Shown here piece after piece: positions 44,902 to 53,893 of a DNA stretch of 64,000 bases. The notes under the pieces were generated by a model that had not been told where the DNA came from, made no database searches, and saw only the letters and a list, made by a program, of their open reading frames with translations. The position numbers and the translations under genes were made by a program. The stretch is taken from positions 806,001 through 870,000 of the forward strand of contig NZ_NEVJ01000001.1 in the NCBI RefSeq assembly GCF_002261425.1, given 5' to 3'. Source of the stretch: Bordetella genomosp. 9. GTDB lineage: Bacteria > Pseudomonadota > Gammaproteobacteria > Burkholderiales > Burkholderiaceae_B. The stretch's first letter is position 1, and every line of letters starts with the position of its first letter.

Positions 44902-46428
44902 TCAAGCCGTGAGCAAAGGCGCGTTGGCGGCCTGCAGCCCATACGAGTCGGTATAGGCCGACTCGGCTTCCTCATCGGACATCGCTTCATGCACGCGCAT
45001 CGCTTCCGCGCTGTCGTACAGCCTGAATGCGCCGATCGCTTCCAGCAACTGCGCGGCCTGGCTCTGCAGCGAGGCCGACGCGGCGGCGGCGGTGCCCACC
45101 AGCGCGGCATTCTGCCCGGTCAACTGATCGATCTCCGCCACGGCCGCATTCACTTCATCGATGCCGGCGCGCTGGGTCTGGCTGGCCTGGCCGATCTCCG
45201 CGACGATGGTGGCGACGCGCTGGACGCTTTCGACCATCTCGCCCATGACCGCGGCGGCATCGTCGGCCTTGCGCGCGCCGTTGTCGGTCTTGTCCAATGA
45301 CGCGGTGATCAGCCCGCGGATATCCTTCGCGGCGGTCGCGCTGCGCTGAGCCAGCGCGCGCACTTCGGATGCCACCACGGCAAAGCCGCGGCCGCTTTCG
45401 CCGGCCCGCGCCGCTTCCACCGCGGCGTTCAGGGCCAGGATGTTGGTCTGGAAGGCGATGCTGTCGATCAGCCCGGTGATCTCGGAAATCTTCTGCGCTT
45501 CCTGGCGGATCTCGCCCATGACGCCGGCCACTTCGGTCACCGCCTGGCTGCCGGTGCCCGCCACCTGACGGGCGGCCACCGCCAGTTGGGCGGCCGTATT
45601 CGCATTGGACGCATTGTTGTGGACGTTGTCGGCCAGCATCTGCATCGACGCCACCGTGCGTTGCAGGGAATCCGCCTGCGTGCGTGTGCGCTGTTCCAGT
45701 TCCGCATTGCCCTGCGTCAGTTCGCGCGTCGCGCCGGACATGGCCAGCGCGTTCACACGCACGTGGTTCAGGGTGCGATGGACCGCGTCCATCGTGTTCT
45801 TGAAAGCGCCGGCCAGCTCGCTGTTCAGGTCCAGGCGGCCGAAGCGCAGGTCGAACGCGCCGGCTTCGCGGCCCAGGTGCGCGCTCAGGCGGGCGAGTTC
45901 TTCCGCCGCGACCGCGTCCTTCTCCATGCGCCAGGCCAGCCAGCCCAGCGCGCCGGCCTGGACCACCAGATAGGCCGCGTGCAGGGCGACGATGCGCAGT
46001 CCCGGCTGCGTGAAGCAGGACACGCTGTAGCCCCACTGCTGCAGGAAGTTGAAGGACACATGGTGGATCGCGATGACGACCGCGGCACAGGCGATGGGCC
46101 GCCAGTCGCGATAGGCCAGCAGCAGCGACAGCAGCACGAACACGCCGAAGTGCATTTCCGCCATGCCGGAAACCAGGTGGATCTGCAGGGCGGCGAACAC
46201 CATGAGCGCCGTGGCCACCGTCAGGCGCGTGAACAGCCGCGACGGCAGCCAGACGATCAGCAGCGTGGGCAGCAGTACCGCCGGCACGCCGACCGCCAGC
46301 GCGGACGTCCAGCGGCCATATTGCGGCGCCAGGCACAGGGCGATGATGAACAAGGCCCATAGCAGGGGCAGCATGGCCCGGTCGACCCGGCGGTAAGAGG
46401 CTTCGAGTAACAGAGCGGTGTCTCGCAT
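44902..46428 (-). CDS. Methyl-accepting chemotaxis protein with a multi-span membrane sensor
   Basis: The 508-residue protein has about six predicted membrane segments in the first 170 residues (including [17 protein letters not shown] and [20 protein letters not shown]) and no large periplasmic domain. A linker and the signalling hairpin follow, with the conserved tip [20 protein letters not shown]. Signals are probably sensed in or at the membrane. The C terminus ends [10 protein letters not shown], without the CheR/CheB-tethering pentapeptide. The ATG at 46428 is chosen because an upstream in-frame start adds non-family residues. No che or flagellar genes are nearby. Confidence 0.93.
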   Translation of the reverse strand: MRDTALLLEASYRRVDRAMLPLLWALFIIALCLAPQYGRWTSALAVGVPAVLLPTLLIVWLPSRLFTRLTVATALMVFAALQIHLVSGMAEMHFGVFVLLSLLLAYRDWRPIACAAVVIAIHHVSFNFLQQWGYSVSCFTQPGLRIVALHAAYLVVQAGALGWLAWRMEKDAVAAEELARLSAHLGREAGAFDLRFGRLDLNSELAGAFKNTMDAVHRTLNHVRVNALAMSGATRELTQGNAELEQRTRTQADSLQRTVASMQMLADNVHNNASNANTAAQLAVAARQVAGTGSQAVTEVAGVMGEIRQEAQKISEITGLIDSIAFQTNILALNAAVEAARAGESGRGFAVVASEVRALAQRSATAAKDIRGLITASLDKTDNGARKADDAAAVMGEMVESVQRVATIVAEIGQASQTQRAGIDEVNAAVAEIDQLTGQNAALVGTAAAASASLQSQAAQLLEAIGAFRLYDSAEAMRVHEAMSDEEAESAYTDSYGLQAANAPLLTA

Positions 46429-46588
46429 GGGCGTGTCCTGGAAACGGCAAAACTCACGAACCCCGCAATTTAAATCAGTTTGTGAATACTTGTCGCAGAA
46501 AATTTCCCGTGCGGCGCAAATATTCAATTTTGGGATGGGAGCCCGCCCGACAACCCGCGCGGCCGAATGTAGGACTGGCGCGGTCCTC

Positions 46589-46610
46589 GTCTAATCGTAT
46601 ACGATTAGAC
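46589..46610. promoter_or_regulatory. Perfect 22-bp palindrome, candidate GntR operator
   Basis: The half-site GTCTAATCGTA is followed directly by its exact reverse complement. The site lies 24 bp before the GntR start at 46634 and between it and the divergent chemoreceptor, so autoregulation is the simplest reading. Confidence 0.7.
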
Positions 46611-46633
46611 AAACGGCAATATCGGACGAATTC

Positions 46634-47332
46634 ATGGACTGGTTGTCTTCCCCCGTCGGGCAGGAAAGCTTCGAGGAAATCAAGAACACCTCGCTGGGCA
46701 AGCTGGTGCGCGACCGCCTGCTCAGCCAGATCCTGGCCGGCGAGTTCGAACCCGGCCAGGCGCTACGGGAGTCCGAGCTGGTGGAACGCCTGAAGGTCTC
46801 GCGCGTTCCCGTGCGCGAAGCGCTGCGCGAGCTGGAAAGCTCGGGCCTGGTGGTGTCCCGCAAGCACTCGGGCGTATACGTACGCGAGCTGACCGACGCC
46901 GAGGTCGCGGATCTCTATCAATTCCGTTCGCTGCTGGACAGCCATGCCGGCCGCATCGCGTCGCGGTTGCCCGCCGAACGCCGCCAGGCCCTGGTCCAGG
47001 CGCTGGAGCCCTGCACCGACGCCATGGACGCCGCCATCCGCGAAGCCAATCCCCAGGCCTACTACCGCGAGAACCTGCGCTTTCATTGGCTGTTCATCGA
47101 ATACGCCGGCAATCGCGAGATCGCCAAGACCTACCGCGAGGTGATCCAGAAACTGCACCTGGCGCGGTTGAAGAACCTGTCGTCCGAACCGCATCGCGAG
47201 CAGTCCAACGCGGAGCACAAGCAGATCGTCAAGGCCCTGCGGGAGTCATGCACCGCGGCGCAGGCCGAGGATTGCGCGCGCCTGCTCGCCGATCACGTCA
47301 TCAACGCCCACGATCGCCTGTCGGCCATGTGA
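46634..47332 (+). CDS. GntR-family (FadR/FCD subgroup) regulator
   Basis: The 232-residue protein has a winged helix at about residues 20-85 (LVRDRLLSQILAGEFEPGQA, LVERLKVSRVPVREALRELE) and an FCD domain with FHWLFIEYAGNREIAKTYRE and NAEHKQIVKALRESC. It is the same length as the GntR at 31042 and controls an analogous cassette. The perfect palindrome at 46589-46610 is its probable operator. The Bug-PrpD-dehydrogenase genes follow in the same direction after 105 bp. Confidence 0.93.
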   Translation: MDWLSSPVGQESFEEIKNTSLGKLVRDRLLSQILAGEFEPGQALRESELVERLKVSRVPVREALRELESSGLVVSRKHSGVYVRELTDAEVADLYQFRSLLDSHAGRIASRLPAERRQALVQALEPCTDAMDAAIREANPQAYYRENLRFHWLFIEYAGNREIAKTYREVIQKLHLARLKNLSSEPHREQSNAEHKQIVKALRESCTAAQAEDCARLLADHVINAHDRLSAM

Positions 47333-47437
47333 GGGCGCATCGCCGCGACCGCCCGAAGAGGCTGGCGAGCGGCACAGATAAAGGGATTCCATCTCGACCC
47401 CGTGTGGAAGTTCTACCCAGAAAAAAGGAGACATACC

Positions 47438-48412
47438 GTGAATCGTCGTTCATTCCTGCTGGGCGCGGGCGCAAGCGCCCTGAGCCTGCCCTACGCGTCC
47501 TTCGCCGCGTCCAAGTATCCCGACCATCCCATCACCTACATCGTGCCGGTGGCGCCGGGCGGCGGCAGCGACTACGTGGGCCGCGCCACGACCGCGGCCT
47601 GGGGCAAGGACCTGGATGCCAATTTCGTGGTGGAAAACCAGAGCGGCGGCGGCGGCGTGATCGCCTGCCAGAAGACCATGCGCGCCAAGCCGGACGGCTA
47701 TACGCTGATGCAGGGCTACGTCGCCACCCTGGGCACCAGCCCGGCGACGCGCAAGGTGCCCTACGACCCGATCAAGGACTTCACGGCGGTGGGCATGATA
47801 GGCGGCACGCCCAACGTACTGGTGGTGAGCGCCAAGCTGCCCATCACCAACCTGAAGGAATTCATCGCCTATGCCAAGGCGCACAGCAATATGAACTACG
47901 GGTCGGCCGGCGCCGGCTCCCTGACCCACCTGCTGATGGAGCTGCTGCAGCAGCAGGCCGGAACGAAGATGGTGCACATTGCCTACAAGGGCATCGCGCC
48001 GGCTTTCACCGACCTGCTGGGCCAGCAGACCCAGGCCATGTTCCCGGGCCTGGCCGCGGCGGTGCCGCACCTGCGCTCGGGCGCCGTGCGCGCCATCGCC
48101 CTGACCGGCGACCAGCGCAATGCCGGCTTCCCCGATGTGCCCACCTTCAAGGAACTGGGCCTGGCGGGCTTCGACGACGTGCTCCAGTGGTACGGCGTGT
48201 CGGGCCCGGCCGGCATGGATTCGGGTATCGTCCAGACCTTGAATACGTCGTTGAACAAGGTCCTGAAGGACCCGGCGCTGGCCAAGCAGCTGGATACCGA
48301 GGCCATCATTCCCATGCCCATGTCGCCCGCGCAGTTCGCGGCCTACGTCAGCAAGGATTTCGAACGCTGGTCCAAGTTGGCGAAGGCGCAGAACATCAGC
48401 CTGGATGCATGA
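47438..48412 (+). CDS. Bug-family (TctC-like) solute-binding protein
   Basis: The 324-residue receptor starts at GTG 47438, preceded by AAGGAG; an earlier in-frame GTG would add 12 charged residues before the signal. The signal NRRSFLLGAGASALSLPYAS is twin-arginine-like, with cleavage near ASFA. KPDGYTL, VENQSGGGGVIACQ and GSLTHLLMELLQQQ are the Bug landmarks. It is similar in motif detail to the Bug protein at 34134 (YVATxGTxPAxRK), suggesting related ligands for the two GntR cassettes. Confidence 0.93.
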   Translation: MNRRSFLLGAGASALSLPYASFAASKYPDHPITYIVPVAPGGGSDYVGRATTAAWGKDLDANFVVENQSGGGGVIACQKTMRAKPDGYTLMQGYVATLGTSPATRKVPYDPIKDFTAVGMIGGTPNVLVVSAKLPITNLKEFIAYAKAHSNMNYGSAGAGSLTHLLMELLQQQAGTKMVHIAYKGIAPAFTDLLGQQTQAMFPGLAAAVPHLRSGAVRAIALTGDQRNAGFPDVPTFKELGLAGFDDVLQWYGVSGPAGMDSGIVQTLNTSLNKVLKDPALAKQLDTEAIIPMPMSPAQFAAYVSKDFERWSKLAKAQNISLDA

Positions 48413-48470
48413 ACGCTAGCCGGCGGCCTGGCCGCCACGGATTCCCCATACCTTCAACCTAGAGAAAAGC

Positions 48471-49847
48471 ATGGCCCTGAACACCAAGATCGATGCCGAT
48501 CACAATGCCCCGCCCGTGACCCGCACCCTGGCGGAATACGTCGTCAACCATCCTTCGCGCGGCTGGAGCGACGAGGTCGACCACGAGGCCCATCGCACTT
48601 TCATGAACTGGCTGGGCTGCGCGGTCGGCGCGGCGCACCATGAAGCGGCGCTGGCCGCGCTGCACGCGGTGCAGGTGCTGAAGCCGTCGGAGCAGGCCAC
48701 CATCCTGGGACGCCGCGAACGCGTGGACATCGCCAGCGCGGCCTTGATCAATGGGATCACGTCGCATACCTTCGACTTCGACGACACGCACCTCAAGACC
48801 ATCATCCATCCCGCCGGGCCGGTGTGCTCGGCGGTGCTGGCGCTGGCCGAACTGACGGGGGCCAGCGGCCGCCAGATCATCGATGCCATCGTGATCGGCA
48901 TCGACGTGTCTTGCCGCATCGGCAATATGGTTTACCCGCAGCACTACGATCGCGGCTGGCACATCACCGGCACCACGGGCGGGTTCGGCGCGGCGGCGGC
49001 GTGCGCGCGCCTGATGGGACTGAGCGTGGACCAGACGCAGATGGCGCTGGGCATCGCGGCGTCGCAGCCGGTGGGCCTGCGCGAGCAGTTCGGCACGATG
49101 ACCAAGCCCTTCCATCCCGGCGGCGCCGCCAAGGCCGGCCTGATGTCGGCGCTGCTGGCCCGCGAAGGCTTCACGTCCAGCAAGCGCGCCATCGAAGCGC
49201 CGCGCGGGTTCGCGCAGGTGGCGTCGACCAAGTACGATTGGAACGAGATCACCGACGAGCTGGGCAAGCGGTTCGAGATTTCCTTCAATACCTACAAGCC
49301 TTTCGCCTGCGGCATCGTGATCCATCCCAGCATCGACGCGTGCGCGCAACTGCGCGGCAAGGGTGTGACGCCGGAGAACCTGGAGCGCATCGACCTGCGC
49401 GTGCACTCGCTGGTGCTGGAGCTGACCGGCAAGAAGGAACCCGCGGATGGCCTGCAGGGCAAGTTCAGCGTGTACCACGGGTGCGCGGCGGGACTGATCT
49501 TCGGCCGGGCGTCGGAAGACGAATATGCCGACGATATCGTGAACCGTCCCGACGTGGTGGACGTGCGCCGCAAGGTGGTCGCGACGGTGGACGATGCCAT
49601 CGACGAGGCCAGCGTGGATGCGGTGGCGACGTTGAAGGACGGCAGCAAGGTGCATATCTTCGTCGAACACGCGATCGGTTCGCTGCAGCGGCCGATGAGC
49701 GACGCCGACCTGGAAGCCAAGTTCAGCGGCATGGCGGACCAGGTGCTCGGCGCCGAGCAGACCCGCCAACTGATCGCCGCGTGCTGGGACCTGGGCAACG
49801 CCCCCGACGTCCGCAAGGTCGCGGAACTCGGGCGAGCCAAAGCATGA
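48471..49847 (+). CDS. MmgE/PrpD-family protein
   Basis: The 458-residue protein has HTFDFDDTHLKTIIHPAGPV, FHPGGAAKAGLMSALLAREG and FKPFACGIVIHPSIDACAQL at the standard MmgE/PrpD positions. It is the second family member in the window but clearly distinct from the one at 35152. Its stop overlaps the hydroxyacid dehydrogenase start (ATGA). A dehydratase, epimerase or decarboxylase acting on a tricarboxylate-like acid is expected from the family. Confidence 0.92.
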   Translation: MALNTKIDADHNAPPVTRTLAEYVVNHPSRGWSDEVDHEAHRTFMNWLGCAVGAAHHEAALAALHAVQVLKPSEQATILGRRERVDIASAALINGITSHTFDFDDTHLKTIIHPAGPVCSAVLALAELTGASGRQIIDAIVIGIDVSCRIGNMVYPQHYDRGWHITGTTGGFGAAAACARLMGLSVDQTQMALGIAASQPVGLREQFGTMTKPFHPGGAAKAGLMSALLAREGFTSSKRAIEAPRGFAQVASTKYDWNEITDELGKRFEISFNTYKPFACGIVIHPSIDACAQLRGKGVTPENLERIDLRVHSLVLELTGKKEPADGLQGKFSVYHGCAAGLIFGRASEDEYADDIVNRPDVVDVRRKVVATVDDAIDEASVDAVATLKDGSKVHIFVEHAIGSLQRPMSDADLEAKFSGMADQVLGAEQTRQLIAACWDLGNAPDVRKVAELGRAKA

Positions 49848-50836
49848 GCGCGATTGCTGGCCGCCCCAAGGTCGTCGTGCTGGACGACTGGGAAAACGCC
49901 CTGCGCGAGCGGGTGGACTGGAAGGCGATCGGCGAGCGCGCCGACGTCGCAATCCACAACACCATGCTGCGCGGCGAGGCCCTGATGGCCGCGCTGCGCG
50001 GCGTGCAATGCGTGGTGCTGATCCGCGACCGCACGCCGATGCCCGCGGAGCTGTTGCGGCAGCTCCCGGACCTGCGGCACATCCTGTTCACCGGTACGCG
50101 CAACACCAAGCTCGACCTGCACGCCGCGCTGGCCCAGGACATCGTGGTCAGCCACACCGAGTGGGGCCCGTCCAAGGCCAGCACCTGCGAGATGACCTGG
50201 TCGCTGATCCTGGCCGCCGCGCGCGGCATCCCCGGGCTCAACCTCACCCCCGAGCGCTCCGCCTGGCGGGATCCGTCCCGCGTCGCCTTCCTGCCCCCGG
50301 TGCTGCATGGCCAGCGCCTGGGCCTGGTGGGACTGGGCCAGATCGGCCAGCGCGTCGCCGCGGTGGGAAAGGCGCTGGGCATGGAGGTCGTCACGTGGAG
50401 CCCCCACATGACGGCCGAACGCGCGGCCGAACACGGCGCCCTGTCCGTCAGTCTCGAAGACCTGTTGAGCACGTCGCGGGTGGTCAGCCTGCATCTCGTG
50501 CCTTCCGCGCCGACCCGGCAGCTGCTGAACCGCGAACGCCTGGCGCTGATGCGGCCGGACAGCATCCTGGTGAACACGTCGCGGGCGGACCTGATGGATA
50601 CCGAAGCCCTGGTCGACGCGTTGCGCGCCGGACGTCCCGGATTCGGGGCCTTCGATGTGTTCGATGCGGAACCGCTGCCGCAAGGCCATCCCTTGCTGGG
50701 CCTGAAGAACGTGCTGCTGACGCCGCACTACGGGTTCGTCGCCGAGCCGGTATTCCAGGAGTTCGCGCGCGGCGTGCGCGGCAACCTGGACGCCTGGCTG
50801 GCGGGCGAAGCCGTGCCCAATCGCGTGACGGGGTAG
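49844..50836 (+). CDS. D-2-hydroxyacid dehydrogenase family protein
   Basis: The 330-residue enzyme has the NAD-binding motif LGLVGLGQIGQRVAAVGKAL, the active-site arginine in VNTSRADLMDTEAL, the glutamate in VFDAEPLP and the histidine in LTPHYGF. All catalytic residues are present. The ATG overlaps the preceding MmgE/PrpD stop by 4 bp. It would oxidise a D-2-hydroxy acid or reduce a 2-oxo acid in the same pathway. It ends the GntR-controlled cassette. Confidence 0.93.
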   Translation: MSAIAGRPKVVVLDDWENALRERVDWKAIGERADVAIHNTMLRGEALMAALRGVQCVVLIRDRTPMPAELLRQLPDLRHILFTGTRNTKLDLHAALAQDIVVSHTEWGPSKASTCEMTWSLILAAARGIPGLNLTPERSAWRDPSRVAFLPPVLHGQRLGLVGLGQIGQRVAAVGKALGMEVVTWSPHMTAERAAEHGALSVSLEDLLSTSRVVSLHLVPSAPTRQLLNRERLALMRPDSILVNTSRADLMDTEALVDALRAGRPGFGAFDVFDAEPLPQGHPLLGLKNVLLTPHYGFVAEPVFQEFARGVRGNLDAWLAGEAVPNRVTG

Positions 50837-50899
50837 CCGGCGACCCGTGGCGCCGGTGGATGGCCAGCAAAATCCCCGGCGCCGCGCTTTAATAGCCGC

Positions 50900-51826
50900 A
50901 TGCAAATCGATTTCCTGGGCATGCAGGCCTTCCTGGCCATCGTCGAACAAGGCGGCTTCCAGCAGGCGGCGGCGCATCTGTGCCTGTCGCAGACCGCCGT
51001 CAGCCACCGCATCCGCAAGCTGGAAGCCAGCCTGGGGGTCACCCTGCTGGCCCGCACCACCCGCGACGTCACCCTGACCGACGCCGGGCGGGCGCTGCTG
51101 CCGCGCGTGCGCGGCGCCATGCGCGAGTTCGAACTTTCCTACGATGCCTTGCGGCAGCACAGCAAAACCGCGCCGCAGTGGCTGGCCTTCGGCTGCCTGC
51201 CGACCCTAGCCGCGCACCGCATCGCGCCCGCGCTGACCCGCTTCCGCGCATTGCATCCGGCCATCGCCGTCCGCGTCTTCGACAACTCCATCCAGGAGAT
51301 CGCCGAACTCACCCACGCGGAGACCACGCTGTTCGGGATCTCCGTCGCCACGTCCAACCCCTACAACCTGGCGGTGGAGCCCTGGGCCGACGAGCCTTTC
51401 GTGCTGGCCTGCCGCCCGGATCATCCGCTGGCCGCGCACGACGCCATCCATTGGGACCAGCTGAAAGGCGAAACGCTGATCCGCATCAGCCTGCCCGCCG
51501 GCAACAGCACCGCCATCGATGACGCCCTGGGCGAAAGAAGACTGGCGCTGCGCTGGTCCTATGAAACCCAGCACACCGCCGTCGCCCTGAATTTCGTGCG
51601 CGCGGGCCTGGGCCTGACCGTGGTGCCTGCGCTCTCCGTCGCGCCGGGCGACGATCTGGCCACGCGGCCTTTGCTGCAGCCCAGCATCTCCCGCAAGCTG
51701 GCGGTGCTCACGCGCCGTGGCGCTGTGCTTTCCGAGCCCGCGCGGACCCTGCGCGACCTGCTGGTCGACGCGCTGCGGGCCGGCCTGCCGTCGCACGACG
51801 ACCCTGGGGCCGCGCGCGGCGGATGA
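50900..51826 (+). CDS. LysR-family transcriptional regulator
   Basis: The 308-residue protein has QIDFLGMQAFLAIVEQGGFQ and CLSQTAVSHRIRKLEASLGV as its helix-turn-helix and a normal effector domain (AGLGLTVVPALSVAPGDDL). It has no clear ribosome site. It lies in the same direction as, and 138 bp before, the Bug-amidohydrolase pair, which it may control. Confidence 0.92.
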   Translation: MQIDFLGMQAFLAIVEQGGFQQAAAHLCLSQTAVSHRIRKLEASLGVTLLARTTRDVTLTDAGRALLPRVRGAMREFELSYDALRQHSKTAPQWLAFGCLPTLAAHRIAPALTRFRALHPAIAVRVFDNSIQEIAELTHAETTLFGISVATSNPYNLAVEPWADEPFVLACRPDHPLAAHDAIHWDQLKGETLIRISLPAGNSTAIDDALGERRLALRWSYETQHTAVALNFVRAGLGLTVVPALSVAPGDDLATRPLLQPSISRKLAVLTRRGAVLSEPARTLRDLLVDALRAGLPSHDDPGAARGG

Positions 51827-51964
51827 ACCGCACGAATAAATCCTCCCAAACAATTCATTTGTTCCCTCACGACCGCATCCCTAGACTTGCTGATTGACAG
51901 CAGGCCGCCGGGCGCAGCGTTTTCGCGTCCCGATGCGCGGCACATAACGACAGGGAGACGATTC

Positions 51965-53026
51965 ATGAACCGACATGGCGTGGGCGATATGGGCACGCTG
52001 CCTATCCTCGGGGAGCCGCAAGGGCGGACGCGGACGTTGCGTCCGGCGCGCCGCGCGCGCTGGTTCGATGCCGCGCGCGGATTGGCCGGCGGCGTGGCGC
52101 TGCTGGCGGGCCTGTTGGTGGCCGCGCCGGCCGCCAACGCCAAGTATCCCGAGCAGCCGATCCGCTTCATCATCCCCTTCGGCCCAGGCGGGCTGGCGGA
52201 TATCTCCATGCGCCTGGTCGCGCAGAAGATGGGCGAGCGCTACGGCGAAAAAATCATCGTCGAGAATCGTCCGGGCGCCGGCGGCATCGTCGCCGGCACC
52301 GCGACCCTGAACGCGGCGCATGACGGCTACACGTTCATCGCCTTTTCCAACGGCACGGCCATCAGCAAGTCGCTGTTCAAGCTGCCCTACGATCCGGTAC
52401 AGGACTTCACGCCCGTCTCGACGGTGGCGTATTTCGACCTGATCCTGGTGACCAAGGCCAAGGGGGCGCTGCATTCCGTCGCCGACGTGCTGGCCGAGGC
52501 AAAGAAACGGCCCATCGTGCTGGGCACCATCAACCCGGGCAGCACCCAGAACCTGTCCGCCGAACTGTTCAAGTCCACGTCGCGGCTGAACGCCTCGGTC
52601 ATTCCCTTCAAGACGACCTCGGACGTGGTGTCCGCGCTGATCCGCGGCGACGTCGACGTCGCGTTCGAATCGTATGCGGCGGTGAAGGGCATCGTCGATT
52701 CCGGCCAGATCGTGCCGATCGCGGCGACCGGTACGCAGCGGTCGGCCTGGCTGCCGCAGGTCCCGACGGTGCGGGAAAGCGGCCTCGATTATGACGTGAC
52801 GGGCTGGAACGCCATCTTCGCGGCGAAAGGCGTCCCGGAAGAAGCCGTCAAGGTGATGAACACGCAGTTGAACGAAGTGCTGCAAATGCCTGACGTCAAG
52901 CAGCGCTTTCGCGACCTGGGCACCGAAGCCAAGGGCAGCACGCCCGACGAGATCGGCGCGACGCTGCGCGGCGATATCGACAAGTGGGCCAAGGTGATCC
53001 AGCAGGCAGGCATACAGCGCCAGTGA
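51965..53026 (+). CDS. Bug-family (TctC-like) solute-binding protein
   Basis: The 353-residue precursor is longer than its relatives because about 40 polar and basic residues precede the hydrophobic signal core (GGVALLAGLLVAAPAANA). The mature part begins KYPEQPIRFIIPFGPGG and carries the variant AHDGYTFIAF of the family motif. GGGAGA precedes the ATG at 51965; a later start within the extension is possible. The amidohydrolase gene starts 23 bp downstream, so the receptor and hydrolase are likely dedicated to one ligand. Confidence 0.92.
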   Translation: MNRHGVGDMGTLPILGEPQGRTRTLRPARRARWFDAARGLAGGVALLAGLLVAAPAANAKYPEQPIRFIIPFGPGGLADISMRLVAQKMGERYGEKIIVENRPGAGGIVAGTATLNAAHDGYTFIAFSNGTAISKSLFKLPYDPVQDFTPVSTVAYFDLILVTKAKGALHSVADVLAEAKKRPIVLGTINPGSTQNLSAELFKSTSRLNASVIPFKTTSDVVSALIRGDVDVAFESYAAVKGIVDSGQIVPIAATGTQRSAWLPQVPTVRESGLDYDVTGWNAIFAAKGVPEEAVKVMNTQLNEVLQMPDVKQRFRDLGTEAKGSTPDEIGATLRGDIDKWAKVIQQAGIQRQ

Positions 53027-53049
53027 TCGCCGTGAAAACAGGAGTACAC

Positions 53050-53862
53050 ATGAGCAGCACGAACTACCCGCCGGAAGGCCTTCTGGTCGACACCCACGTG
53101 CACGTCTTCAAGCAGGACATGCCGCTGATCCCGAACCCGCGCCACAGCCCGACCTACAGCTTCACCGTCGAGCAGCTGACCGGCGTGATGGACCAGCATG
53201 GCGTGCGCTACGCGGTGATCGCCGCCGCCAGCCCCTGGGGCGACTACAACGACTACGTGATCGATTCGGTGCGCGGCAACAAGCGGCTGCGCGGCACCAT
53301 CATCGCCGAGCCGTCGATCGAACGGATGGTGCTGGACCAGATGGATCGCGACGGTATCGTCGGCGTGCGCCTGCCCTTCATCAGCATGCCGCAACTGCCC
53401 GACCTGGACAGCTGGGACTATCGCAAATTCCTGCGCCGCCTGGTCGACCTGGACTGGCACGTGCACGTGCATATCGACGGGCCGCGGTTGCCGCTGGTGT
53501 TGCCGTATCTGGAGCGATCGGGCGTCAAGATCGTGATCGATCACATCGGGCGGCCGGACCCGGCCAAGGGCATCGATAGCGACGGTTTTCGCGCCATGGT
53601 CGCGTCGGTGGAAAAAGGCCGTACGTGGGTCAAGCTGTCGGGCGCCTATCGCCTGGGCGACTATGCCCTGGGCTGCGCGCAGGAGCTGTGCCGGCGCGTC
53701 GGCTACGAAAAAATGTTCTGGGCCAGCGACTGTCCATTCGTCGGCGGCGAGAAGGACACGGACTATCGTCGCGCCATCGATTGGCTCAAGCAGGTGATCC
53801 CCGACGACGCCGCGCGCACCCGGGTGTACGGACCCAACGCGCTGGAGTTCTATTTCACCTGA
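53050..53862 (+). CDS. Amidohydrolase-superfamily enzyme (2-pyrone-4,6-dicarboxylate lactonase LigI-like)
   Basis: The 270-residue TIM-barrel protein has the metal motif DTHVHVF at about residue 14, HVHVHIDGPRLPLVLPYLER, VVIDH-type IVIDHIGRPDPAKGID and the catalytic aspartate in FWASDCPF. This order closely follows LigI-type lactonases, which open cyclic esters of dicarboxylates without always needing a metal. GGAG precedes the ATG. With the Bug receptor just upstream, hydrolysis of an imported lactone or amide is a reasonable role; the substrate is not known. Confidence 0.9.
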   Translation: MSSTNYPPEGLLVDTHVHVFKQDMPLIPNPRHSPTYSFTVEQLTGVMDQHGVRYAVIAAASPWGDYNDYVIDSVRGNKRLRGTIIAEPSIERMVLDQMDRDGIVGVRLPFISMPQLPDLDSWDYRKFLRRLVDLDWHVHVHIDGPRLPLVLPYLERSGVKIVIDHIGRPDPAKGIDSDGFRAMVASVEKGRTWVKLSGAYRLGDYALGCAQELCRRVGYEKMFWASDCPFVGGEKDTDYRRAIDWLKQVIPDDAARTRVYGPNALEFYFT

Positions 53863-53893
53863 AGACGCGGAGGCAGGGCGCCGCCAGCGACCT

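Noticed and set aside
46429..46560. Sigma-28-type promoter for the chemoreceptor
   Set aside because: A TAAA and a GCCG element are present on the minus strand but about 20 bases apart, not the usual 15, and the -10 sequence is poor.
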